From contig JARFXM010000006.1 of the NCBI GenBank assembly GCA_029532625.1, positions 2,604,001-2,668,000 on the forward strand: DNA of 64,000 nucleotides, in the 5' to 3' direction. A program made the translations under genes and the position numbers. The stretch is from Lomentospora prolificans. Lineage: Eukaryota > Ascomycota > Sordariomycetes > Microascales > Microascaceae. Below the pieces are notes generated by a model. It was not told where the DNA came from and searched no databases. It worked only from the letters and a program-made list of their open reading frames with translations. Each line of letters starts with the position of its first letter. Position 1 is the stretch's first letter. Below, one piece after another: positions 36,815 to 48,702 of the stretch.

Positions 36815-37810
36815 ATGGATGCCCCAGATCAGCTCGCCTGGTTCTTCTGGGCCAGCGCTTCGCCCTATTCGCCTTTAAACCTTCGTCACCTACCCCAGCC
36901 CATACCCAACGATGCTCCGTTAGAACTGCAAGATGGCACCTTCACCTTCGAAGATGCTTTCGAAGATCTTCTCCACGTTGTCTCCGGAAGGCGGCTCATG
37001 GACATAAATAACCGCTACCAGATGCGCAAGATGCTCCGAGAAATGTATCCCGCTGGCGAGGACGCCTCCTTCTGGATCCGGAGGCTACAATCCCAAGGAC
37101 TTTTAGACAATAGCAACTTTTTCCCGCTCTCCCCCAGGCCCATTTGGCCACATGATATTTGGGACACAGTCCACCGAGAGTTCGCACGCGCTGCCGAAGA
37201 GGCGAGGAGATCCGATGACAAGTGGTTTCCCTTTGGTTCGGACTCGGACGCCAAAGAAGGAGACCGAAATGCCAAGGACGAGGCGCACCGTCGCAGCCTC
37301 TTTGACGACCTAGACCGTCTCTTCCGCTCGATCGAGAACCAACTTTCGGGGAGGCACAAGGACAAAGATGAGAAGAGAACAGAAGCAGATACTGAGGACG
37401 ACTTGTATTCCTCGCTCCACTCTACCTTCTCACACGGAGTGAAATCTCTCGGTAACCTCATTAGATTGGCCCGTGAGGGTGTGACTGAGATCCAGAAGAG
37501 CAGTTCCCATTCGTCATCATGGTCATCCTACGATTCTTCGCGCGGCAGCCGAGAGGGCAAGAGGGTCGAGGAGAAGGAAGAGTTTACCGATGAGCGGGGA
37601 AATCTGCATGTCAAGCGCACCATACGGACCTTTGACGAAGAAGGACGAGAGATCGGCAAAGAGGTTCATGTGCGCGTGCTTAGCCCTTCTCCGCGTAAAG
37701 GCGATGAACAACCCCGACTAGAGGGGCCCAAGGGAAATTCGAATGGGCCAGATAACACGAAAGACAATAAAAATGTTTCGGATGGTAACTCGGGATGGTT
37801 CTGGAAGTAA
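36815..37810 (+). CDS. Conserved-looking protein of unknown function
   Basis: A single-exon frame of 331 aa starting MDAPDQLAWFFWASASPY. The first 130 residues are compact and rich in aromatic residues (FEDAFEDLLHVVSGRRLMD, ASFWIRRLQSQGLLD), which suggests a folded domain. The middle is charged and helical (RRSLFDDLDRLFRSIENQL), then come a Ser run and a C-terminal region FTDERGNLHVKRTIRTFDEE that looks like a beta-rich repeat. It ends GWFWK. There is no signal peptide or membrane helix. I do not recognise the family. Codon use and conserved-looking blocks argue that it is a real gene. The start at 36815 was chosen over 36707 because the protein-like region begins there. Confidence 0.8.
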   Translation: MDAPDQLAWFFWASASPYSPLNLRHLPQPIPNDAPLELQDGTFTFEDAFEDLLHVVSGRRLMDINNRYQMRKMLREMYPAGEDASFWIRRLQSQGLLDNSNFFPLSPRPIWPHDIWDTVHREFARAAEEARRSDDKWFPFGSDSDAKEGDRNAKDEAHRRSLFDDLDRLFRSIENQLSGRHKDKDEKRTEADTEDDLYSSLHSTFSHGVKSLGNLIRLAREGVTEIQKSSSHSSSWSSYDSSRGSREGKRVEEKEEFTDERGNLHVKRTIRTFDEEGREIGKEVHVRVLSPSPRKGDEQPRLEGPKGNSNGPDNTKDNKNVSDGNSGWFWK

Positions 37811-38138
37811 TAGGTAAGAATGGCAGTGCGCTCTTGCGCTTTCTTTCTCTCAAGCGTTCAGTGGTCTCCCGGTCTAGTTTGGAGTTGTTACCCACCTACG
37901 CAGACAATGACAGAATGTTAGGTTAGCTTGAAGTCTCCCCTCCTTGTCAGACTAGGCGCATCTTTTGTATATATGTACATCAATCACCCTTGTAGCAATA
38001 TCGTTTTAGCGTCTTCTACGTCTTAGTAGTACTGTCGCATCAAGCAAGAGATAACTGTCCCACCACCCTAGGGGTATATATTATCATATACACTACATGA
38101 CTGGCCTCATCCTCTATGCCTCACGCCCCTTGTTTTCA
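37811..38138. other. Convergent 3' region
   Basis: 328 bases between facing genes. It is AT-richer, with TATATGTACA and TATATATTATCATATA stretches typical of fungal 3' ends. No gene was found. Confidence 0.5.
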
Positions 38139-40493
38139 CTAGCCCCGCGCGCTCGCCTTCTTCTTCCGAATCATCCTCTTTCGTCCGATCAGCTGCTGCT
38201 TCACATTATCCTTTCGCTCCTGGACCCTTTCCTCCTTGCTCTGACCACCTCTGCTGTTCGTTTCCTTCTCGCCCTGCCTTCCCCGAACCCTATCAGCCCC
38301 CTTCGCTCCTTTCTTGCCCTTCTCCCTGTTACTAGCAGGACCCTTGAAATTCTTGCCTGCAGCCTTGTCAGCCCCATTCGGGGCAGTCTCTTCGCTAACC
38401 TCAGTCCTGTCACGACTCTTAGCCTCGAGCGCCTTCCTCCTATTTACAACCTGAGCATTCTCTATAGCAAACTCGACAATAAGACGCTGCTTCTTTCCCC
38501 TGTCATCCTCTAGCTGATGGCCATTCAAGTATCGGAGGCCCATGAGGGCATTGCGGTGTGACCAGTATTCGATAAAACCGTAGCCACGGCTTCGGCCACC
38601 CTCCTCTACTGGGGCCTTGGATCCGTCTGTTGTCTCGAAGATCAGCTTGGCTTGTTTGACGACGCCCTTATTCTTTAGCTTTCTCTGGTGCTCCGCTGCC
38701 CTCTCCTCTTCGCCACCGCGTGCAATCTCTTCCTTCGAGAGCGGTTGCCTACGGCCTTCCTTGACATCAACAGCGAACCCCACAATGGCCTTCCTGGCCA
38801 ACTCCTTGAGTTCCTTGGGTCCTATGTTGCGGGGGATATTCCGAACAGCAAGGCGCGTAAGACTCAGGTGAAGTGTAGGGTTGCCTTGGACAAGCTTCTT
38901 CCGCTGCGCCAAACTAGCCTCCCGCATCTTGACCTCGGCGGGAGCGAGTAGGTTGTAAAGCGGTGATCTCTGGTCAATCTGGCCTTCTGACAGGAGGAAG
39001 AGCCGTCGCTTATCCTTGGTCGACTTTTCCTGGCCCTCGGCGAATTTTCCGGCTTCTTCCTTGCTGACCGCCTGAGCAACCTGGAGCACTCTGCCGTCCA
39101 GCGTGTACTTGCCGCCTGGATCCACAGACTCATCATGGAGAATGGAATGTTTGAGATTGCCCCCGATGTTGATTTGCTTCGGTTCGTGGCGCGGAGCATT
39201 TCGAATGCAAGCCTTGCAGTCTTCTTGGTTGACGAAGCACACAAAACCTGTTCCAGCGGCTCGGCCGGTAGCCTTCTCCATCACAACTCGAGCGTATCTG
39301 ATAGGGCCAAAACGGAAGAAGAAGGATTTAAGTTGCTCGTCAGTAGCCGTGTAGGGTAGATTTCGGACGAATACTGTAGAAGAGTTGTCTGTCATGAGTT
39401 GTTTTGTGTTACTTTTTTTCGTGACCGAAGCACCCCCGTCTTTGTCGTTGTCATCGTCATCCAGGTCGGAACCGGCCTCATCATCCATCTCATCATCTTC
39501 GTTCTCGGGATCTGACTCGATGTCCAGTTCCTCCTCGTTCAAGTCATCCTGATCAGATTCGGATTCGAGATCGTCAATATGGTTCATCAAAAAGTTCCTG
39601 AGATCCTCGTCTGCCGTCGGGGTCCTCTCTCTTTCCGATGGACCAGTATCAGCGCTCTTCTTTGTGGCCTCTGCCTTCTTGTCGCCCTTCATCTTCTCGT
39701 CCTTCTTCTTTTCGTCCTTCTTTTCGTCTTTCTTCTTTTCGTGCTTTAGCTCTGGCTCGTTCGCCTCGCCTTGTTGTTCGTAGATTTTCTTATCGATGGC
39801 CCAGTCAACCTCGAGCTTTCTTCCGTCAACTTCCTTGCCGTTTATTTTTTCTTTCGCTTTCTCGGCATGCGCCCTCTTCCGGAAGGTAACGAATCCAAAG
39901 CCCTTGAGCTTCCCGTTGGTGTTCGGAAGGTCGGTATATCGGATCTTTCCGAAACTCATGAAGATTTTCGACAGATGTTCGGGCTTCTTGACAGACCAGG
40001 GCAGGTTTCTTATAATAAGTTTTGCGGGGCGGCGGGCCTCTTCCAGAAGGGCCTGCCTCTTCGCCTTCTCACTATCCACGGGGGGCTGGCCTTCGGCACC
40101 CTTCTCGCGGTTCCTGGGCTCCGCAACCTCGAGTCGAAGTCTCCTGCCCTCCCATTCAACCTTATCAAGCTTTTCTTGGGCTTCCTTAGCATCGTCTGGG
40201 TCCGCAAACGTCACGAAACCATAACCTCTGGACTCCTTCGTTTTTTGGTCGATGACGACCGTAGAGTGCTTCACGGGGAAGTGCTGGGAGAAGAACTCCG
40301 TCAGGCTCTCATTGGTGGCACTAGGAGGCAGAGACCTCACGAAGAGCGAGCGACGCCCTTCAACCCTTTGCCTCTTGGAGACTCTATCGTCGGTCTCGGG
40401 AATGGTGTCGGCTTTGATAAGCTCTTGTAGAGCAGGATCTTCAACGGCGGGAATGTCCCGCTGACGCTTTTTAGAATTCGGTGACGGCGCCAT
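38139..40493 (-). CDS. NOP4: Nop4-like nucleolar RNA-binding protein (RBM28 family)
   Basis: Nop4/RBM28 is needed for 27S pre-rRNA processing and early 60S assembly in the nucleolus. This single-exon gene encodes 784 aa with four RRMs, as in the family. RRM1 is at about 48-125 (RNP2 SLFVRSL, RNP1 RGYGFVTF), RRM2 at 157-236 (KLIIRNL, KGFGFVTF), RRM3 at 371-476 (TVFVRNL, GTGFVCF) and a degenerate RRM4 at about 546-690 (RLAVRNI, RGYGFIEY). Between RRM2 and RRM3 is a Lys/Glu-rich then Asp/Glu-rich linker. The C-terminus is basic (GRKRMIRKKKASARG), fitting nucleolar targeting. It shares a 500-base divergent promoter with the condensin gene. Confidence 0.94.
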   Translation of the reverse strand: MAPSPNSKKRQRDIPAVEDPALQELIKADTIPETDDRVSKRQRVEGRRSLFVRSLPPSATNESLTEFFSQHFPVKHSTVVIDQKTKESRGYGFVTFADPDDAKEAQEKLDKVEWEGRRLRLEVAEPRNREKGAEGQPPVDSEKAKRQALLEEARRPAKLIIRNLPWSVKKPEHLSKIFMSFGKIRYTDLPNTNGKLKGFGFVTFRKRAHAEKAKEKINGKEVDGRKLEVDWAIDKKIYEQQGEANEPELKHEKKKDEKKDEKKKDEKMKGDKKAEATKKSADTGPSERERTPTADEDLRNFLMNHIDDLESESDQDDLNEEELDIESDPENEDDEMDDEAGSDLDDDDNDKDGGASVTKKSNTKQLMTDNSSTVFVRNLPYTATDEQLKSFFFRFGPIRYARVVMEKATGRAAGTGFVCFVNQEDCKACIRNAPRHEPKQINIGGNLKHSILHDESVDPGGKYTLDGRVLQVAQAVSKEEAGKFAEGQEKSTKDKRRLFLLSEGQIDQRSPLYNLLAPAEVKMREASLAQRKKLVQGNPTLHLSLTRLAVRNIPRNIGPKELKELARKAIVGFAVDVKEGRRQPLSKEEIARGGEEERAAEHQRKLKNKGVVKQAKLIFETTDGSKAPVEEGGRSRGYGFIEYWSHRNALMGLRYLNGHQLEDDRGKKQRLIVEFAIENAQVVNRRKALEAKSRDRTEVSEETAPNGADKAAGKNFKGPASNREKGKKGAKGADRVRGRQGEKETNSRGGQSKEERVQERKDNVKQQLIGRKRMIRKKKASARG

Positions 40494-40991
40494 AACGATC
40501 TTTATCGGATCCCGTATTGGAAAGGCCCTTGGAATTTAAAGGGAAAAAGAGCTTGGAAGGCCGGGGGCTGGGTTTTCTTCTTTGCCTCGAGAATTTCACC
40601 CCACATTTTCCGTACAAAAAAAAAAAAAAAAAACTCCTGGGTATTCAGCTGATAAGGAATTGGGACTTTCTTATCAGTATCGCCGATTATTATCCGACAG
40701 TCGTGAAACTCGTTGGGCATTGACAAAGGTGGGGTATATGCAATAAAGGAGGCTCTACACCTAATCCGGAAGTTTGTTGACAAAGCGCGACAAACAGTCT
40801 CGCGTTAGCCCTCGAAACCTCTGTTGATGTCAACGCACACACTTTCAAAGGCCCCTCCTTGACTTCAGCATACTAACAAACATCGTCAGCGATAAGTGCC
40901 CACCCGCCAAATCGGGGTGATAAGCAGAGAATCCGCATCGAGACGGCCACTGCTGGCGAAGTTCATACGTATTAATCATCATCACATCACG
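40494..40991. promoter_or_regulatory. Bidirectional promoter of NOP4 and condensin gene, with poly(dA) tract
   Basis: 498 bases separate two divergent start codons. An uninterrupted A19 tract (40616-40634) lies near the NOP4 side. Such poly(dA:dT) tracts are known to keep nucleosomes off yeast promoters; that role here is inferred. Confidence 0.6.
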
Positions 40992-43900
40992 ATGCCCGCG
41001 CGAGTGTCCAGATCCGCGAGGACGTCGACCGCTGCCTCGCGCAAGACGTTGGGGGCTGAACCGCGAGCCTCGACCGCATCCAGGGCATCTTCTGCCGCCA
41101 TCGATATCCCCTCCGAGACGCCAGACAATGGATTGCGACCAAAAGTTGCTGCTATTTTCCGTGACGCGCAAAAGACTACGGCATCGCACAGGAAGCTCGT
41201 GGTTAACCTGCGCAAGCTACAGGAGGCCTGCTGTTATGAGCCCGCCAACTCCAAGAAGCAGGCGCCGGGCGATTTTGACGAGAATGATTTCAACGTCGAG
41301 TTTGTGCGCTGTGTCTTGAGGATCATGCCGGTCAAGAAGGCTGAAGCAGTTGGAGAAAAGACCGTCAGGTTCATCGGCCTCTTTCTCCGGCACGCAAGCG
41401 ACAAGGACAATGAGCTACTCGGAGAAATCGACCAGGATGCTAGCGTTATGCCAGAAACTCCGAGTACGAAGCTTACCACTCTCCTTCTCGATACTGTGCT
41501 TCCTCTCCTCGCCGCCAAGGATAAATTTGTGCGATATCGGTCTACGCAATTGATCTCCCACGTAGTTAACTCACTTGACGCCATCGACGACGAGCTCTTT
41601 CAGAGGCTAAGGCACGGGCTCCTTAGGAGGATCCGTGACAAGGAAGCTATGGTGCGAGCTCAAGCTGTTCTCGGTCTCGGCCGCCTTGCAGGCCAGGGCG
41701 ACGACGCCGCCAATTCGGATGAGAGTGACGATGACGCTAGTGCCGGCCTTCTCGAGAAGCTCCTCGAGGTCCTCCAAAATGACCCTAGTGCGGACGTGAG
41801 AAGATCACTACTTGTGAACCTCCCCATTCTGCCCAACACTCTACCCTACCTTCTTGAGCGGGCTCGCGACCAAGACGCGGCCACTCGAAGGGCAGTCTAT
41901 TCCCGTCTTCTACCAGCGCTCGGTGACTTTCGCCACCTCTCTCTCTCTATGAGGGAAAAACTACTGCGGTGGGGTCTCCGCGATCGCGATGAGAATGTTC
42001 GAAAGGCCGCTGCTAGGCTCTTTAGGGAGAGGTGGATTGAGGATTGTGCTGGTGTCCCGCCTGCCGAGGACGGCGGCCAAGAACCTTCCCCGCCTAGTTT
42101 CGACGGCCTTCTCGAGCTTCTCGAGCGTATCGACGTCGTCAACTCGGGTGTTGAGAACGGCGTCGCTTTAGAGGCCATGAAAGGTTTCTGGGAAGGACGG
42201 CCTGACTACCGCGACGCGGTCACCTTCGATGACACTTTCTGGGAGACGCTCTCAGCTGAATCAGTGTTTATGGTCCGCAGCTATAACGATTTCTGCCGAA
42301 ATGAGGGTAACGGAAAGTACGAGAGTCTCGTTGAGGAGAAGCTGCCCGAAGTTACTAAACTCGCCTTCTACTTGGAACGATACATCAATGCTCTTCTTGA
42401 GGCGCTACGACGCATTGCCAACGCCGAGGACGTCGAAGAGGAAGAGGAAGAAGACACTGTAGACCAGGAGTTCATCGTCGAACAACTCTTACACATTGCC
42501 CTCACGCTTGACTACTCAGATGAGGTGGGCCGTAGGAAGATGTTCGCCCTTCTTCGCCAAACGTTGTCGATCCCGGAATTGCCCGACGAGATCACGAAGT
42601 TGACGATCGAGGTCCTCAGAGATATGTGCGCGCCTGACACCGCGGGCGAGAGAGAGTTTTGCAGTGTCGTTCTCGAGGCCGTTGCCGACGTCCATGACAC
42701 CATTGTCGACGACCCGCCGGCGGATGATGTTGAGGACAGCTTCCACTCCGCCAAGTCCGAAGTGAGCAGCGCCAGCACAGTTAATAACCGAGGCCGCTCT
42801 AAGAGTGTGGAACTCAGCGAAGAAGAATCTCGGGCGAAAGCGATCAAGGAGATTGTCATCAATATGAAGTGTCTTCACATTGTGCAATGTATGCTCACCA
42901 ACGTTGGTGGCAACCTTCAGCAGAACGACCATCTTGTGTCTATGCTCAACAACTTGGTTGTGCCTGCCGTGAGGAGCCATGAGGCGCCGGTCCGTGAGCG
43001 TGGACTTGTGTGCCTTGGCCTTTGCTCCCTCCTCGACAAGTCGCTTGCTGAAGAGAACTTGACTCTCTTTATGCACTTCTTCTCTAAGGGTCACGCCGCG
43101 CTTCAGATTACGGCTCTACATATTCTCACCGACATCCTCAACGTACACGGCGCGCAGCTTCTCACCGCAAACCCCACGTTACTAAAGGTGTACATCCGAG
43201 CGCTCAAATCGGGAACCAAGGCTCCAGAGGTTCAAGCGGCCGCCACACTTGCCGCATCCAAGCTCCTCCTTGGGCGTGTTGTCACCGACCCTGAGACCTC
43301 GGCCGAGCTCCTCAAGACCCTTGTCGTTGCCTACTTTGAGCCCTCCACGGCCGGCAACCAGTCTGTCCGGCAAGCTCTCAACTATTTCCTTCCCGTGTTC
43401 TGTTACTCTAGGCGGGAGAACCAGGAACTCATGGGCAGTGTCGCCCTTGACGCCATTCACTCGCTCTTCAACGTGCGTGAGGGTCTCGAGGACGATGATG
43501 CCGATGTCGATGAGGAAATGGCTAGCTTGACCACAATTGGCTCCTGTCTCGTTGACTGGACTGATCCCCGCAAGTGCTACTCCTCGGACCTTTCCTTGGA
43601 CGGCGAAAAGAAGAACGTCAATGGCGATGTACACCTAGATCTAGCTAAGGCCATCTTGGAGAAGCTTAACGGAAATATGAGCAGTAAGTGTTCTTTCATG
43701 TCCCCTTTTTTTTTTGTTTTCTTTTTTCTTTTTTTTCTTTATACCACAAATAGGGGAAATCGCTAACCCGAGTCTCTCAACCCAACAGAGGACGAGAAAA
43801 AGGTCATTGCGCCCCTCCTCGGCAAGCTCTACGTTTCCCCAGCGTCCACGGAGGAAAAGATCCGCGACCTCTACGACGAGGTCGACGCCGCCGTCGACTC

Positions 43901-44207
43901 CAAGCTCCTCACCGACGCAACCAGCCGCAACGCCCTCTACAAGATCCACGTCAGCCTCGGCAAGATCGTCAACGCCCTGACCGAGCAGCAGGAGTCGGCC
44001 GTCGGCAGGCGCCTGAGCCGCAGCGTATCTGTGGCTACATCGGTGTACGGCGGCGACGACAGGACGGTGCTGTCCGAGGACAAGACCATCGTGGCGTCCG
44101 AACCCGTCATCAAGGAGGAGGATGTCAGCGGGGAGGGCACGGTTATCCATCGCGGGGAGCAGGATTCCTTGGTTGATGACTTACTTACGGATGATGGGGA
44201 GACTTGA
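40992..44207 (+). CDS. YCG1: Condensin subunit CAP-G / Ycg1 (Cnd3)
   Basis: A HEAT-repeat subunit of condensin that, with Brn1/CAP-H, binds DNA and compacts mitotic chromosomes. Exons 40992-43683 and 43789-44207 give 1036 aa, the usual size. HEAT repeats begin near residue 50. Typical blocks are FVRCVLRIMPVKKAE, RFIGLFLRHAS, KDKFVRYRSTQLISHVVN, DKEAMVRAQAVLGLGRLAGQ and DPSADVRRSLLVNL. The CAP-G C-terminal domain spans about 620-900 (VRERGLVCLGLCSLLDK). Acidic insertions (EEEEEED near residue 480) are disordered. The 105-base intron near the 3' end is strongly T-rich. An in-frame ATG at 40896 would add 32 unlikely residues. Confidence 0.95.
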
Positions 44208-44579
44208 TAGACTTGCTCTTGGGGGTGTAAACAGGCGTTGTCTGTTTTCCTTCGTTTGAGCCCTTTTGTGGTTTTTTTTTTCTTTTTTTTTTTCTTTTCT
44301 TGTTCTGGGTGTCAGATGGAATTGGGTTTATCCGGGTGGTACATATACATGTGGGACTAAGGGAGGATGTGGAACAACAGGATGTGATGCGTTTAACGAG
44401 ATTAATGGCTTTGTTGTGGAATGTTTCTGGACTTGCTTTCCCCTGATTTTCCAAAAATGCACGTATATGTGATTAATTTCTCCGACTCAAATCATTCAAG
44501 AGTACTAAAACACGGCTTCTAAGCCTCTATCCCATGTATACAAAAAGAAATCAACATCTTGAATACGCATCCCTCGCTC
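44208..44579. other. Convergent 3' region between condensin and LAS21
   Basis: 372 bases, no gene. T-rich tract at 44270-44300. Confidence 0.5.
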
Positions 44580-47500
44580 TTAGCCTTGGGCCCGAGTCCC
44601 AAGCCAGAACAGCAAACCCCCGACGCCGACGTTCACGACGAGATGCTGGCCCAGGCTCCACGCGATGCAGTACAGGTACTTTGGCGAGAACACGGTCCAG
44701 ATGAACAAATGCGTCCTCAACACCGTGCAAGCCACCATGACGAAACCCACGCTCCACGCGGCAAAGGCAGTCAGGTAGGCCACGTGCCGCGCAAAGGGGG
44801 AGACGCCGGTCTCTTCGTTCGCGCTGCGGGGTCCCGCTTTCTTCTGAGAGGCTTCTAGGGCATCTTTCCTGTAACGGAGAAGCAGCTGGGTCGTGGCGGA
44901 ACTCCAGTAGATGGGGGCTGCCCAGTTGCTTACAAAGGTGAGGATGCCGACGTGGACGACGTTGAAGCCGCTCACGCCGTTATAGGCGCTGGACAGGTCG
45001 ACGGAGGAGATGGCGTTTGTGCCGCCGAAGGCGAAGTAGGACATGTGTTGGAGGAGAAGGGAGGAGACGGCGATGTCTGGGACGGAGAGGGGCGTGGATT
45101 GGAGGAAGCGGAGTTGGATGGCGTGGAGGAGGAAAAGGGGTATGTTCGTTGTGCGGGATTGGGTGAGGGCTATCATGGTGTATAGGTAGTGAAGCAGCTC
45201 TGGGGAGGGGAAATGTTTGTTAGTAGCTGTTGGGGATCGTCAGAGGCTGGATGCAGGGAGCTTACCGAAACCGGCCTTTGCCCGGCCACCGCCTCGGAGG
45301 CAAGTCAGCAAGGCATACGCTGCAACGCCCGAGACGCCAAAGAACACAAGGCGGGCCCGGTTTGTCAGAGAGAAGCTGGGCATGGCGGCATGGAGGTTTG
45401 ACATGGGCTCGACGACCAATTCTGGAGAGTCTTCATTCGTGAAGGCAAGCTTGAAACTAAAAGCAGCCCACATAAGCGCGGTCGCGCAGGGTGCAGAGAG
45501 CCAAGCGGGTACAATCTGGGTAAGTCGGCGCATCATCCGCCCTTGTAGCCAAATATAGGTAATCATGACCAGGAGCCAGAGAAATTTTGGGTTAGTAACG
45601 ATGAAGCTTTTCACGATATCGGGCTCGCCAGCGAATTTCTGGCCGGTCTGGTTCCAGCCTCGGACTAGCCTTGTGGCGGACATAGCCAGGGCGAACCAAG
45701 CGCAGTTCTCAAGGGCAGAACGACTGGAAAGGTAAGCTGTCAGTAATATGTCGCCGTTGGAAGTCTACCTGGGGGCACTTAACCTATTCCGGTACTTGGC
45801 GACCAAAAGACTCATCCAGGCCGTCGATGACCAGTACCAGAAGTGATGTTCCTCCTCGACGTAGCTGCTTGCAAACATCATAATGCCGTACGTCAACGTA
45901 ATGGTTGCGAATGGTGTGAGGGATTGTACTTTGGGCGTGCCGGAGACTAGCAACGCTGCCGTCGAAAGAGCACAAGCGACGACTATGATGGCCTGAGCGA
46001 AGAAAAGACTATTCATGTCGTAGTTGCTCGCCATGCTGCTCATTAGGTCCTGCGCGGACCGAAGCCACTATACAAATAAATGTAAGCATAACGTCGGTAC
46101 TGCGGCCCTGCCAAGTATCTCACCTCAGTCATTCGGGGTATCCATTCGGGGGGTAGGTCCTCGTAGGATGATACTGAAGTGAGCTCCCTATTTATTGTGC
46201 GCCATTCGCAAGCAAGGCGCTGAGCGTCGCTTCCATTTTCTACACAAGGATCAGACGGGGACCCAAGGTCGAACAAACCCTCTCCGAAGGCGGCAGCAGC
46301 AACTCCAAGAATCTGCCTCGCGTTGCGGATTAGAAGCTGCACTTGGTCGGACCCTTGGAATTTCCGTTAGTGCTACAGCCTCGGTAAAGACACTGAATAC
46401 AAACTGCTTACTTCGTTGCCATAGCGGAAGGAAGTCGGGGATGAAGGCGCCGAGGTTATTTTGAGGCACTGGAAATCCCAACAAACCTGCTAGGGTTGGT
46501 GCAAGGTCGGACTGTTCGATCGTAGAGTAGTACTTGAAGTCATCTCGGAAAAGGGCCGGAGTCTGAGGCTGAGGGGATATAGGCTTCAGCTTGGGTGAGA
46601 TAAAGAGGAGAGCGGGAGATGTCTCCCCCGGAGATGAAGCGCCATGGTTACCTGCATCGTTCATACCGTGGTCACCGCATACGACGAGCAGGGTGGATGA
46701 GAGATGTTCCTGGTTCTGCATTGCTGTATAGAGCGTCTCGACAACGCCATCCATCTCCCGCTGTTTTGGTACCATGTTCGAGCTAAACTACGGAGTTAGT
46801 TGTCAGATATTAGCAAGGTTGCAGAGGGGACGCACCTTCTAGGGCCAGATTTATGTCCGATATGGTCCAACCCGAGATAATGCAGAATCATAGTATTCCA
46901 GTCCTCGTTTTTTAGCTCGCCGGCAATGTTGCGTGTAACATTATAGTCAACTTCCGTAAAATCCTAGTTCCAAGTCAGAGCTATTATCCGGACGGAGCCT
47001 CTCGAAGAAAAGAAAAAGAGACAACGCACAGCTACGAAGAAGCTAGTTGTCCCATCATGGCGGTCAAAAGTTCCAGGGAAAAGTTTCAACCACGTATCAT
47101 CGCCGTAAAAAACGAGGTTTCCGGTACGCTTGGCTTTCATTTGGGCAAGCCAAGTGTCTTGCGCCGCCAGACTTGATGTCGTGTCGCCCTCATCGATGTT
47201 GAGGATGGCATCGAGGAACGACGGAATTGAACCCGTCGTGATAGCTTTCAGCCGAGGCATGGTGACTGTAGGTGATCTTGCGTAGGCCGTGAAGGGAATC
47301 GCAGCTCCATCTCGGATCAAACTGGGAATCACGTGTGAGTGTTCGATTCATTCTCAATGGGAGATTAAACGACTACACATTGGTCTTACTTTTGAGTGTA
47401 CTTGAAGCCCGAATCCTCGAGATATACAAAATCACTATTCAGCCAGTTTCAGAAAACTCGCAGCTCTGTGATACGTCGGGATGGGGTGTCGCTCACCTTC

Positions 47501-47696
47501 TCAGCGCATCTATAACCATGAAAATGAGCCGGTCGAAGGGCGCATCGGGCACCTTATCAAACTCAAGCTTCTCATACTGGGCTAGACCCGGAATGAATGG
47601 CTTGTAAGGGAAAAATCCCCGAGCAAAAATAAGAATCGCCAATGGAATGAGAAGATTGGCGCCCATGAGAAGGGGCGTCAATAGAAAGCGCGTCAT
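44580..47696 (-). CDS. LAS21: GPI ethanolamine phosphate transferase 2 (Las21/Gpi7)
   Basis: An ER membrane enzyme that adds ethanolamine phosphate to the second mannose of GPI anchors. Minus-strand exons are 47696-47497, 47434-47390, 47321-47030, 46963-46836, 46782-46412, 46353-46124, 46067-45784, 45723-45266 and 45199-44580, giving 875 aa. Every junction keeps phase. The N-terminal signal anchor (LLTPLLMGANLLIPLAILIF) is followed by an alkaline-phosphatase-like lumenal domain: FMVIDALRRSDFVY (metal-binding Asp), PTVTMPRLKAITTG (catalytic Thr), HYLGLDHIGH and VVCGDHGMND (metal-binding Asp/His). The C-terminal half holds about ten membrane helices. Exon 2 is only 45 bases. This start fits the family better than an upstream one at 47744. 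Confidence 0.95.
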
Positions 47697-48702
47697 GGTA
47701 AAGACCCCATGAAGCGATGGGAAGGTCCGAGAGCAATCGCACAAGCCCTGCGTTGCTTGCAGCTCGGCGCAAAACCTAAACGATAGAACAAAAGAGATGA
47801 GGTGGCCTCAACCGCTCTCCATGGCAAGCTCTAAGCTGTTGTTGTTGTTGTTGTTGTTGTTGTTCTTCTTCAGCATGAGCTTTTGCTTCAACCTGGTGTA
47901 TCCGCTGGTATTGGTAGACCGAGGTGATAATTCAATGAAACCTAGTATAAGTGTTAGTCCGACGCGTCCGTCATAACTAATGCAGTAGCAACCCACCAAA
48001 AGGTTCTCTACGACCTTTGAATTCGTCGTGTTTACCGAGGCGTACGGCACTGTGCTGGAAGATCAAGAGATTCAATCTTTACAACCTTGATGGATAGGAT
48101 TCCATCCTTGAGCGACGCCTAATTACGCAGTAAGCTGAGCTGTCGCCAGGCACTTAAGGGAGGCCAGCTAATAGTGAAGTGAGTACGAAGGGTACCTTGG
48201 TCTAATTACACACTCCCTGCGTCCCTTCAAGTTGTCCCCGTCAAGAGTCACGTGATGATATTCCCCTGAGATAATCATGGATTCGCCCCGATCCGCTGGC
48301 CATCAAGGGCATGAAACATTATCACCAAGACTTTTTTGAGACTTCAGGTACCTGGGTAGAGCAGTCATCATAGCTTCCCTGTTTAATTTCTAATAGCCCT
48401 CAAATGCCTCTCTATTTCCATCCTAACCATTGCGCCTAACAATGTACTCGGGTATCTGCGAACACTTCAAGCGGGTCATACCAACCCAGAAGAAGCCTTT
48501 AAAACAACCTAATCCCTCTTTTCCTCTCTGTAAAAGGGTGAAAAGAAAAGAAAACAAAAACCATACTCCCTGTTGACACCCCTGACCGTATGACCGCATC
48601 GTTGATCCTTCATTCGTAGAGCCGACAAAAAAAAAAAAAAAAAGTAAACCCGCTCTCTTGCTCTGGGAGGCATCCGTTGAGGGCCGGATACGTTCATCTG
48701 CT
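47697..48702. other. Intergenic region: LAS21 promoter and 3' region of the SUMO ligase gene
   Basis: No gene was found. It contains the (TGT)n repeat at 47837 and an A17 tract at 48627-48643 just beyond the SUMO ligase stop. Confidence 0.5.
47837..47864. repeat. (TGT)n / (ACA)n microsatellite in the LAS21 leader
   Basis: 28 bases, about nine TGT units, 140 bases upstream of the LAS21 start. In one minus-strand frame it would encode an Asn run, but that frame does not join LAS21. Confidence 0.9.
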
